From positions 2,418,001-2,482,000 of the forward strand of contig NW_027480492.1 in NCBI RefSeq assembly GCF_051401765.1: DNA of 64,000 nucleotides. Reading direction: 5' to 3'. This document shows positions 11,818 to 23,702 of the stretch, piece after piece. The notes below the pieces were generated by a model that saw nothing but the letters and a program-made list of their open reading frames with translations, made no database searches and had not been told where the DNA came from. How positions within the stretch are numbered: position 1 is the stretch's first letter; each line of letters begins with the position of its first letter. The stretch comes from Calliopsis andreniformis (lineage: Eukaryota > Arthropoda > Insecta > Hymenoptera > Andrenidae). A program made the translations under genes and the position numbers.

Positions 11818-13440
11818 CTCAATAGAATATCCTGAAATCTCATAGTTCAATACTCAATCCACAATATTCAATAATCAAATCTCAATCCACAAACATCAAT
11901 TCTGATCACACAACCCTGAACGCTCAGTCCTCAATGTTCAATCCTCATTCCTCAATTCTCAATCTTCAATCCTCAATACTGAATCTTCAATCCTCAATCC
12001 TCAATCCTCAATCTTCAATCCTCAGTCACCAATCCTCAATCTTCAATCCTCAATCCTCAATCCTCAATCCTCAATCCTCAATCCACAGTCCTTAGGCCTC
12101 AAACCTCAACCCTCGAATCTCAGAACTCATCCTCAATCCTCAATCCTCAATCTTCAATCCTCAATACTCAATCTTCAATCCTCAATCCTCAATCATCAAT
12201 TCTCAATCCTCAATCCTCAATCCTCAGACCTCAAACATCAATATTCAACCCTCGGTCCTTCGCCTCAATCCACAACCCTCAATCCTCAATCCTCAATCTT
12301 CAATCATCAATATTCAATCTTCAATCCTCAATCCTCAATCCTCAATCCTCAATCCCCAATCCTCAATCTTTAATCCTGAATCCTCAATACTCAATCCTCA
12401 ATCCTAAACCTTCAACCCTCAATACTCAATCTTCAATCCTCAATGCTCAATCCTCAATCCTCAATCCTCAATCCTCAATCCTCAATCCTCAACCTTCAAT
12501 CCTCAAAAATCAATTTTCAATCCTCAATACTCAATCCTCAATACTCAATCCTCATTCTTCAATCCTCAACACCCAATCCTCAATCTTCAATCCTCAATCC
12601 TCAATCCTCAATTCTCAATCCTCAATCCTCAATCCTCAGACCTCAAACATCAATATTCAACCCTCGGTCCTTCGCCTCAATCCACAACCCTCAATCCTCA
12701 ATCCTCAATCTTCAATCATCAATATTCAATCTTGCATCCTCAATCCTCAATCCTCAATCCCCAATCCTCAATCCTCAATCTTTAATCCTGAATCCTCAAT
12801 ACTCAATACTCAATCCTAAATCTTCAACCCTCAATACTCAATCTTCAATCCTCAATCCTCAATCCTCAATCCTCAATCCTCAAACCTCAATCCTCAATCT
12901 TCAATCCTCAAAACTCAATTTTCAATCCTCAATCCTCAATCCTCAATCCTCAATCCTCAATTCTCAATCCTCAATCTTCAATCCTCAATACTCAATCTTC
13001 AATCCTCGGTCCTCAATCCTCAATCGTCAATCTCCAATCCTGAATACTCAATCTTCAATCCTCAATCCTCAATCCTCAATCCTCAATCCTCAATCCTCAT
13101 TCTTGAATCCTCAATACCCAATCCTCAATCTTCAATCCTCAAACCTCAATCCTCAATTCTCAACCCTCAACCCTCAGTCCTCAGTCCTCAAACCTCAATC
13201 CTCAAACCTCAGCCCTCATCCTCAATCCTCAATCCTCTATCCTCAATCCTCAATCTTCAATCCTCAATACTCAATCTTCAACCCTCAATCCTCAGTCCAC
13301 AAACCTCAATTCTGAATCCTCAACCCTGCATCCTCAGTCTTCAGCCCTCAGTCCTCAACAATCAGTTGTCAATCCTCAATCGCCAATAGAACATCCTCAA
13401 TTCACAGTTTTCAATACTCAATACTCAATCTGCAATCCTC
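11818..13440 (+). repeat. Composite block: island joined to a copy of 6.8-8.0 kb
   Basis: 11819-12180 matches 4081-4440 (shift 7738 bp), with CATAGTTCAATACTC in place of CATGGTTCAACACTC. After a short junction near 12190, the sequence matches 6770-7980 at a shift of 5462 bp, checked at CCCTCGG (6787 against 12249; 7199 against 12661) and at the signature (7895 against 13357). The junction falls in plain heptamers and so looks like a recombination breakpoint. No gene is present. Confidence 0.8.
11819..11928 (+). repeat. TCTGATCACAC island, copy 3
   Basis: As the other copies, but with CATAGTTCAATACTC in place of CATGGTTCAACACTC. Confidence 0.8.
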
Positions 13441-16046
13441 AATCCTCAATCCTCAATCTTTAATCCTGAATCCTCAATACTCAATCCTCAATCCTAAATC
13501 TTCAACCCTCAATACTCAATCTTCAATCCTCAATTCTCAATCCTCAATCCTCAATCCTCAAACCTCAATCCTCAATCCTCAATCCTCAATACTCAATCCT
13601 CAATCGTCAATCCTCAATCTTCAATACTCAATCCTCAATCCTCAATCCTCAATCCTCAATACTCAACCATCAATCCTCAATTCTCCATACTCAATAGAAT
13701 ATCCTGAATTCTCAGGGTTCAATACTCAAAACTCAATCCTCAACCCTCAGCCCTCAGCCCTCATTCTCCATCCTCAATCCTCAATCCTCAATCCTCAACC
13801 TTCAATCCCCAATACTCAATCTTCAATCCTCAATCCTCAATCCTCAATCCTCAATCCTCAACCCTCAGTCATCAATACTCAATCTTCAATACTCAATCCT
13901 CAATCCTCAATACACAATCCTCAATCCTCAATCCTCAATCCTCAATCCTCAAACCTCAATCCTCAACCCTCAGTCCTCATCCTCAATTCTCAATTCTCAA
14001 TCCTCAAACCTCAATCCCCAATCCTCAACCTTCAATCCTCAATCCTCTATCCTAAGTCCTCCATCCTCAACCTTCAATCCTCAATACTCAATCTTCAATC
14101 TTCAATCCTCAATCCTCAATCCTCAATCCTCAATTCTCAATCCTCAATCTTCAATCCTTCATACTCAATCTTCAATCCTCAATCCTCAATCCTCAATCCT
14201 CAATCCTCAATCCTCAATCGTCAATCCTCAATCCGCAATCCTCTATCTTCAATCCTCAATCCTCAATTCTCAATGCTCAATACTCAATCTTCAATCCTTA
14301 ATACTCAATCTTCAATCCTCAATCCTCAATCCTCAATCCTCAATCCTCAATCTTCAATCCTCAATCCTCAATCCTCAATCCTCAATCCCCAATCTTCAAT
14401 CCTCAATCCCCAATCCTCAATCTTCAATCCTCAATCCTCAATCCTCAATCCTCAATCCTCAAATCTCAATTCTCAATCCTCAATCCCCAATCCTCAATCT
14501 TCAATCCTCATTAATCAATCTCCAATCCTAGATCCTGAAAACCCAATCCTCAATCCTTAATCCTCAACATTCAATCCTCAATCCCCAGTCCTCAATCTTC
14601 AATCCTCAATGCTCCATCCTCTATCCTCAATCCTCAGTCCTCAATCCTCAACCTTCAATCCTCAATGCTCAATCTTCAATCCTCAATCTTCAATCCTCAA
14701 TACTCAATCCTCAATCCTCAACCCTCAATCTTCAATCCTCAATACTCAATCCTCAATCCTCAGTCCTCAATCCTCAATGTTCAATCCGCAATACCCAATC
14801 CTCAATCGTCAATACTCAATCCCCAATCCTCAATCCTCAATCCTCAATACTCAACCCTCAATCGTCAATCCTCAATCCTCAATGTTCAATCCGCAATACC
14901 CAATCCTCAATGTTCAATCCTCAATACCCAATCCTCAATCTTCAATGCTCAATCCTCAATCCCCAATCCTCAATCCTCAATCCTCATTCATCAATCCTCA
15001 ATACCCAATCCTCAATCTTCAATCCTCAATCCTCAATCCTCAATTCTCAACCCTCAATCCTTAGTCCTCAGTCCTCAAACCTCAATCCTCAAACCTCAGC
15101 CCTCATCCTCAATCCTCAATCCTCAATCCTCAATCCTCAATCTTCAATCCTCAATACTCAATCTTCAATCATCAATCCTCAGTCCACAAACCTCAATTCT
15201 GAATCCTCAATCCTGCATCCTCAATCTTCAGCCCTCAGTCCTCAACAATCAGTTGTCAATCCTCAATCCCCAATAGAATACCCTCAATTCACAGTCTTCA
15301 ATACGTAATACTCAATCTGCAATCTTCAAGTCTCTATCCACAAACATCAATTCTCATCACTCAACCCTGAACGCTCAGTCCTCAATGTTCAATCCTCAAT
15401 CCTCAATCCTCAATCCTCAATCCTCATTCCTCAATCCTCAATCCTCAATCCTCTATCCTCAAACATCAAACCTCAATCTTCAACACTCAATCCTCAATCT
15501 TCAATCCTCAATACTCAATCCTCAATCCTCAATCCTCAATCCTCAATCCTCAATGTGCAATCCGCAATACCCAATCCTCAATCGTCAATCCTCAATCCCC
15601 AACCCTCAATCTTCAATCCTCAACCCTCAATCCTCAATCCTCAATCCTCAATACTCAATCCTCAATCCTCAATCCTCAATCCCCAATGTTCAATCCGCAA
15701 TACCCAACCCTCAATCTTCAATCCTCAATCCTCAATCCCCAATCCTCAATCCTCAATCCTCATTCATCAATCCTCAATACCCAATCCTCAATCTTCAATC
15801 CTTAATACTCAATCTTCAATCCTCAATCCTCAATCCTCAATCCTCAATCCTCAATCTTCAATCCTCAATCCTCAATCCTCAATCCTCAATCCTCAATCTT
15901 CAATCCTCAATCCCCAATCCTCAATCTTCAATCCGCAATCCTCAATCCTCAATCCTCAATCCTCAATCCTTCATCCTCAATACTCAACACACAACCCTCA
16001 ACCATCAATCCTCAATACTCAATCATCAATCCTCAATTCTCAATAC

Positions 16047-16157
16047 TCAATAGAATATCCTGAAATCTCATGGTTCAATACTCAATCCACAATATTCAAT
16101 AATCAAATCTCAATCCACAAACATCAATTCTGATCACACAACCCTGAACGCTCAGTC
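16047..16157 (+). repeat. TCTGATCACAC island, copy 4
   Basis: Partner of the 4081 island at 11966 bp, with TTCAATACTC where that copy has TTCAACACTC. Confidence 0.8.
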
Positions 16158-16468
16158 CTCAATGTTCAATCCTCATTCCTCAATTCTCAATCTTCAATCC
16201 TCAATACTGAATCTTCAATCCTCAATCCTCAATCCTCAATCTTCAATCCTCAGTCACCAATCCTCAATCTTCAATCCTCAATCCTCAATCCTCAATCCTC
16301 AATCCTCAATCCACAGTCCTTAGGCCTCAAACCTCAACCCACAAATCTCAGAACTCATCCTCAATCCTCAATCCTCAATCTTCAATCCTCAATACTCAAT
16401 CTTCAATCCTCAATCCTCAATCCTCAATACTCAACCATCAATCCTCAATTCTCAATACTCAATAGAAT

Positions 16469-16486
16469 ATCCTGAATTTTCAGGAT
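16469..16486. repeat. 18-bp perfect inverted repeat, copy 3
   Basis: Identical 18 bp, partner of the 4503 copy at 11966 bp. Confidence 0.9.
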
Positions 16487-17010
16487 TCAATACTCAAACC
16501 TCAACCCTCAACCCTCAGCCCTCATCCTCAATCCTCAATCCTCAATCCTCAATCCTCAATATTCAATCCTCAAGACTCAATCTTCCACCCTCAGTCCTCA
16601 ATCCTCAACCCTCAATCCTCAATCCTCAGTCTTCAATCCACAATCTTCAATACTCAATCGTCAATCTTCAGTCCTCAATCCTCAATCCCCAATCCTCGTT
16701 CCTCAAACCTCAATCCTCAACCCTCACTCCTCATCCTCAATTCTCAATTCTCAATACTCAATCCTCAATCCTCAATCTTCAATCCTCAATAATCAATCAC
16801 CAATCCTAGTTCCTCAATTCACAATCCTCAATCCTTAAACCTCAATCTTGAATCCTCAATCCCCAGGCATCAAACTTCAATCCTCAATGCTCAATCCTCA
16901 ATCCTCAGCCGTCAGTCCTCAATCCTCAATCCTCAATCCTCAAACCTCAATCCTCAACCGTCAGTCCTCGTCCTCAATCCTCAACCCTCAATCCTCAATC
17001 CTCAATCTTC

Positions 17011-19335
17011 AATCCTCAATACTCAATGTTCAATCCTCAATCCTCAGTCCACAAACCTCAATTCTGAATCCTCAATCCTGCATACTCAATCTTCAGCCCT
17101 CAGGCCTCAACAATCAGTTGTCAATCCTCAATCCCCAATAGAACATCCTCAATTCACAGTTTTCAATACTCAATACTCAATCTTCAATCCTCAACCCTCA
17201 ATCCTCAAGCCTCAATCCTCATTCTACAATCCTCAATACCGAATCCTCAATCTTCAATCCTCAATACTCTATCCTCAATCGTCAATCCTCAATCCCCAAT
17301 CCTCAATCTTCAATCCTCAATCCTCAATCCTAAATCCTCAATCCTCAATCTTCAATCCTCAGTACTCAAACTTCAATCCTCAATCCTCAATCCTCAAACC
17401 TCAACAGTCAGTCCTCAATGTTCAATTCTCAATTCTCAAACTTCAATCCACAATACTGAATCCTCAATCCTCAATCCTCAAGCCCCAATCCTCAATCCTC
17501 AATCCTCAATCCTCAATCCTCAATTTTCAATCCTCAATACTCAATCTTCAATCCTCAATCCTCAATCCTCAATACTCAATCCTCAATCCTCAATCCTCAA
17601 TCCTCAATCTTCAATCCTCAGTACTCAATTTGCAATCTTCAATCCCCAATCCTCAATCCTCAATACTCATTCTCCAATCCTCAATACCCAATCCTCAATC
17701 TTCAATCCTCAATCCTCAATCCTCAATTCTCAATCCTCAATCCTCAATCCTCAGACCTCAAACATCAATATTCAACCCTCGGTCCTTCTCCTCAATCCAC
17801 AACCCTCAATCCTCAATCCTCAATCTTCAATCATCAATATTCAATCTTCAATCCTCAATCCTCAATCCTCAATCCTCAATCCCCAATCCTCAATCTTTAA
17901 TCCTGAATCCTCAATACTCAATCCTCAATCCTAAACCTTCAACCCTCAATACTCAATCTTCAATCCTCAATGCTCAATCCTCAATCCTCAATCCTCAATC
18001 CTCAATCCTCAATCCTCAACCTTCAATCCTCAAAACTCAATTTTCAATCCTCAATACTCAATCCTCAATACTCAATCCTCATTCTTCAATCCTCAACACC
18101 CAATCCTCAATCTTCAATCCTCAATCCTCAAACCTCAATTCTCAATCCTCAATCCTCAATCCTCAGACCTCAAACATCAATATTCAACCCTCGGTCCTTC
18201 GCCTCAATCCACAACCCTCAATCCTCAATCCTCAATCTTCAATCATCAATATTCAATCTTCCATCCTCAATCCTCAATCCTCAATCCCCAATCCTCAATC
18301 CTCAATCTTTAATCCTGAATCCTCAATACTCAATACGCAATCCTAAATCTTCAACCCTCAATACTCAATCTTCAATCCTCAATCCTCAATCCTCAATCCT
18401 CAATCCTCAAACCTCAATCCTCAATCTTCAATCCTCAAAACTCAATTTTCAATCCTCAATCCTCAATCCTCAATCCTCAATCCTCAATACTCAATCCTCA
18501 ATCTTCAATCCTCAATACTCAATCTTCAATCCTCGGTCCTCAATCCTCAATCGTCAATCTCCAATCCTGAATACACAATCTTCAATCCTCAATCCTCAAT
18601 CCTCAATCCTCAATCCTCAATCCTCATTCTTGAATCCTCAATACCCAATCCTCAATCTTCAATCCTCAAACCTCAATCCTCAATTCTCAACCCTCAACCC
18701 TCAGTCCTCAGTCCTCAAACCTCAATCCTCAAACCTCAGCCCTCATCCTCAATCCTCAATCCTCTAGCCTCAATCCTCAATCTTCAATCCTCAATACTCA
18801 ATCTTCAACCCTCAATCCTCAGTCCACAAACCTCAATTCTGAATCCTCAACCCTGCATCCTCAGTCTTCAGCCCTCAGTCCTCAACAATCAGTTGTCAAT
18901 CCTCAATCGCCAATAGAACATCCTCAATTCACAGTTTTCAATACTCAATACTCAATCTGCAATCCTCAATCCTCAATACTCAGTCCTCAATCCTCAACCT
19001 TCAATCCTCAATACTCAATCTTCAACCCACAATCCTCAATCCCCAATTCTCAATCCTTAATCCTCAATCCTCAATCTTCAATATTCAATCCTCAATACTC
19101 AATCTTCAATCCTCAATCCTCAATCCTCAATCCTCAAACCTCAATCCTCAACCCTCAGTCCTCATCCTCAATTCTCAATCCTCAATCCTCGATCCTCAAT
19201 CCTCAATCCTCAACCTTCAATCCTCAATACTCAATCTTCAATTCTCAATCCTCAATCCTCAATCCTCAGACCTCAAACATCAATATTCAACCCTCGGTCC
19301 TTCGCCTCAATCCACAACCCTCAATCCTCAATCCT
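17011..19335 (+). repeat. Satellite block, copy of 6.0-8.3 kb
   Basis: The block aligns with 6022-8346 at a shift of 10989 bp along its length. Checked landmarks are CCCTCGG at 17776, 18188 and 19291 (6787, 7199 and 8302 in the partner) and the signature at 17109 and 18884 (6120 and 7895). Small differences include TTCTCC at about 17786 for TTCGCC, which removes a CpG, and TCTAGCC at about 18773 for TCTATCC. There is no gene. Confidence 0.88.
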
Positions 19336-21480
19336 CAATCTTCAATCATCAATATTCAATCTTCAATCCTCAATCCTCAATCCTCAATCCTCAATCCTCA
19401 ATCCTCAATCCTCAATCTTTAATCCTGAATCCTCAATACTCAATCCTCAATCCTAAATCTTCAACCCTCAATACTCAATCTTCAATCCTCAATCCTCAAT
19501 CCTCAATCCTCAATCCTCAAACCTCAATCCTCAATCCTCAATCCTCAATACTCAATCCTCAATCGTCAATCCTCAATCTTCAATACTCAATCCTCAATCC
19601 TCAATCCTCAATCCCCAATACTCAACCATCAATCCTCAATTCTCCATACTCAATAGAATATCCTGAATTCTCAGGGTTCAATACTCAAAACTCAATCCTC
19701 AACCCTCAGCCCTCAGCCCTCATTCTCCATCCTCAATCCTCAATCCTCAATCCTCAACCTTCAATCCCCAATGCTCAATCTTCAATCCTCAATCCTCAAT
19801 CCTCAATCCTCAATCCTCAACCCTCAGTCATCAATACTCAATCTTCAATACTCAATCCTCAATCCTCAATACACAATCCTCAATCCTCAATCCTCAATCC
19901 TCAATCCTCAAACCTCAATCCTCAACCCTCAGTCCTCATCCTCAATTCTCAATTCTCAATCCTCAAACCTCAATCCCCAATCCTCAACCTTCAATCCTCA
20001 ATCCTCTATCCTAAGTCCTCAATCCTCAACCTTCAATCCTCAATACTCAATCTTCAATCTTCAATCCTCAATCCTCAATCCTCAATCCTCAATTCTCAAT
20101 CCTCAATCCTCAATCTTCAATCCTTCATACTCAATCTTCAATCCTCAATCCTGAATCCTCAATCCTCAATCCTCAATCCTCAATCGTCAATCCTCAATCC
20201 GCAATCCTCTATCTTCAATCCTCAATCCTCAATTCTCAATGCTCAATACTCAATCTTCAATCCTTAATACTCAATCTTCAATCCTCAATCCTCAATCCTC
20301 AATCCTCAATCCTCAATCTTCAATCCTCAATCCTCAATCCTCAATCCTCAATCCTCAATCCTCAATCTTCAATCCTCAATCCCCAATCCTCAATCTTCAA
20401 TCCTCAATCCTCAATCCTCAATCCTCAATCCTCAAATCTCAATTCTCAATCCTCAATCCTCAATCTTCAATCCTTCATACTCAATCTTCAATCCTCAATC
20501 CTCAATCCTCAATCCTCAATCCTCAATCCTCAATCGTCAATCCTCAATCCGCAATCCTCTATCTTCAATCCTCAATCCTCAATTCTCAATGCTCAATACT
20601 CTATCTTCAATCCTTAATACTCAATCTTCAATCCTCAATCCTCAATCCTCAATCCTCAATCCTCAATCTTCAATCCTCAATCCTCAATCCTCAATCCTCA
20701 ATCCTCAATCTTCAATCCTCAATCCCCAATCCTCAATCTTCAATCCTCAATCCTCAATCCTCAATCCTCAATCCTCAAATCTCAATTCTCAATCCTCAAT
20801 CCCCAATCCTCAATCTTCAATCCTCATTAATCAATCTCCAATCCTAGATCCTGAAAACCCAATCCTCAATCCTTAATCCTCAACATTCAATCCTCAATCC
20901 CCAGTCCTCAATCTTCAATCCTCAATGCTCCATCCTCTATACTCAATCCTCAGTCCTCAATCCTCAACCTTCAATCCTCAATACTCAATCTTCAATCCTC
21001 AATCTTCAATCCTCAGTACTCAATCCTCAATCCTCAACCCTCAATCTTCAATCCTCAATACTCAATCCTCAATCCTCAGTCCTCAATCCTCAATGTTCAA
21101 TCCGCAATACCCAATCCTCAATCGTCAATACTCAATCCCCAATCCTCAATCCTCAATCCTCAATACTCAACCCTCAATCGTCAATCCTCAATCCTCAATG
21201 TTCAATAAGCAATACCCAATCCTCAATGTTCAATCCTCAATACCCAATCCTCAATCTTCAATGCTCAATCCTCAATCCCCAATCCTCAATCCTCAATCCT
21301 CATTCATCAATCCTCAATACCCAATCCTCAATCTTCAATCCTCAATCCTCAATCCTCAATTCTCAACCCTCAATCCTTAGTCCTCAGTCCTTAAACCTCA
21401 ATCCTCAAACCTCAGCCCTCATCCTCAATCCTCAATCCTCAATCCTCAATCCTCAATCTTCAATCCTCAATACTCAATCT
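19336..21480 (+). repeat. Satellite block with internal 350-bp tandem duplication
   Basis: This block corresponds to 13.4-15.2 kb. It carries an additional 350 bp: the TCCTTCATAC landmark occurs at 20121 and again at 20471, and CAATGCTCAATACTC near 20239 and again near 20589. The two 350-bp units differ by single bases, such as CTATCTTC near 20600 where the other has CAATCTTC. After the duplication the shift to the 14-15 kb block becomes 6316 bp. No gene is present. Confidence 0.85.
20090..20790 (+). repeat. 350-bp local tandem duplication (2 copies)
   Basis: Two adjacent direct copies have a period of 350 bp, which is 50 heptamers. Exact landmarks are TCCTTCATAC at 20121 and 20471. The outer limits lie in plain heptamers and cannot be fixed to better than about 30 bp. 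The related blocks at 2.3, 5.5, 8.5, 11.5 and 14.3 kb have a single copy, so this is a local gain. Confidence 0.85.
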
Positions 21481-23684
21481 TCAATCCTCAATCCTCAGTC
21501 CACAAACCTCAATTCTGAATCCTCAATCCTGCATCCTCAATCTTCAGCCCTCAGTCCTCAACAATCAGTTGTCAATCCTCAATCCCCAATAGAATACCCT
21601 CAATTCACAGTCTTCAATACGTAATACTCAATCTGCAATCTTCAAGTCTCTATCCACAAACATCAATTCTCATCACTCAACCCTGAACGCTCAGTCCTCA
21701 ATGTTCAATCCTCAATCCTCAATCCTCAATCCTCAATCCTCATTCCTCAATCCTCAATCCTCAATCCTCTATCCTCAAACATCAAACCTCAATCTTCAAC
21801 ACTCAATCCTCAATCTTCAATCCTCAATACTCAATCCTCAATCCTCAATCCTCAATCCTCAATGTGCAATCCGCAATACCCAATCCTCAATCGTCAATCC
21901 TCAATCCCCAACCCTCAATCTTCAATCCTCAACCCTCAATCCTCAATCCTCAATCCTCAATACTCAATCCTCGATCCTCAATCCTCAATCCCCAATGTTC
22001 AATCCGCAATACCCAACCCTCAATCTTCAATCCTCAATCCTCAATCCCCAATCCTCAATCCTCAATCCTCATTCATCAATCCTCAATACCCAATCCTCAA
22101 TCTTCAATCCTCAATCCTCAATCCTCAATCCTCAATTCTCAACCCTCAATCCTCAGTCCTCAGTCCTCAAACCTCAATCCTCAAACCGCAGCCCTCATCC
22201 TCATTCCTCAATCCTCAATCCTCAATCCTCAATCTTCAATCCTCAATACTCAATCTTCAATCCTCAATCCTCAGTCCACACACCTCAATTCTGAAACCTC
22301 AATCCTGCATCCTCAATCTTCAGCCCTCAGTCCTCAACAATCAGTTGTCAATCCTCAATCCCCAATAGAATATCCTCAATTCACAGTTTTCAATACGCAA
22401 TAGTCAATCTGCAATCTTCAAATCTCTATCCACAAACATAAATTCTCATCACTCAACCCTGAACGCTCAGTCCTCAATGTTCAACCCTCAATCCTCAATT
22501 CTCAATCTTCAATCCTCAATACTGAATCTTCAATCCTCAGTCCTCAACCCTCAATCCTCAATCCTCAATCCTCAATCCTCAATCCTCAGTAATCAATCCT
22601 CAATCTTCAATACTCAATCGTGAATCCTCAGGCCTCAACCCTCAGTCCTCATCCTCAATTCTCAATCCTCAATCCTCAATCCCCAATCTTCAATCCTCAA
22701 TAATCAATCTCCAATCCTAGATCCTCAATCCACAATCCTCAATCCTTATTCCTCAATCTACAATCCTCAGTCCCCAGTCCTCAGTCTTCAATCCTCAATG
22801 CTCCATCCTCTATCCTCAATCCACAGTCCTCAATCCTCAATCTTCAAACCTCAATCCTCAACCCTCAGTCGTCATCTTCAACACTCAATCTTCAATCCTC
22901 AATCCTCAATCCTCAATCCTCAATCCTCAATCTTCAATCATCAATACTCAATCTTCAATCCTCGGTCCTCAATCCTCAATCGTCAATCTCCAATCCTGAA
23001 TACTCAATCTTCAATCCTCAATCTTCAATCCTCAATCCTCATTCCTCAATCCTCGATTCTCAATCCTTAATCCTCAATACTCAATCTTCAATCCTCAATC
23101 CTCAATCCTCAATCCTCATTCTTCAATCCTCAATACCCAATCCTGAATCTTCAATCCTCAATCCTCAATCCTCAATATTCAACACACAACCCTCAACCAT
23201 CAATCCTAAATACTCAATCATCAATCCTCAATTCTCAATACTCAATAGAATATCCTGTATTCTCATGGTTCAATGCTCAATCCACAATATTCAATAATCA
23301 AATCTCAATCCACAAACATCAATTCTCATCACTCAACCCTGAACGCTCAGTCGTCAATGTTCAATCCTCATTCCTCAATTCTCAATCTTCAATCCACAAT
23401 ACTGAATCTTCAATCCTCAATCCTCAATACTCAATCTTCAATCCTCAGTCCCCAATCCTCAATCTTCAATCCTCAATCCTCAATCCTCAATCCTCAATCC
23501 TCAATCCACAGTCCTTAGCCCTCAAACCTCAACCCTCAACTGTCAGACCTCATCCTCAATCCTCAATCCTCAATCCTCAATCCTCAATCCTCAATCTTCA
23601 ATCCTCAATACTCAATGTTCAATCCTCAATCCTCAATCCTCAATACCAAACCATCAATCCTCAATTCTCAATACTCAATAGAAT

Positions 23685-23702
23685 ATCCTGAATTTTCAGG
23701 AT
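23685..23702. repeat. 18-bp perfect inverted repeat, copy 4
   Basis: Identical 18 bp, in the first 3.46-kb unit. It is followed by CAATCCCCAACCCTC, unlike copies 1-3, which have CAACCCTCAACCCTC. Confidence 0.9.

Larger units (their letters stand above)
13441..17010 (+). repeat. 3.5-kb satellite block, copied from or to 1.9-5.0 kb and 19.4-22.1 kb
   Basis: 13829-17010 is the partner of 1870-5045. The first part (13441-14400) also matches 19400-20370 at a shift of about 5959-5966 bp. From 14273 to about 15790 it matches 20589-22100 at 6316, then 6309 bp. The change in shift is explained by the extra 350-bp unit near 20.1-20.8 kb. A one-heptamer gain near 15545 separates it from the 3.5-kb copy. 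It contains only satellite units. Confidence 0.85.
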
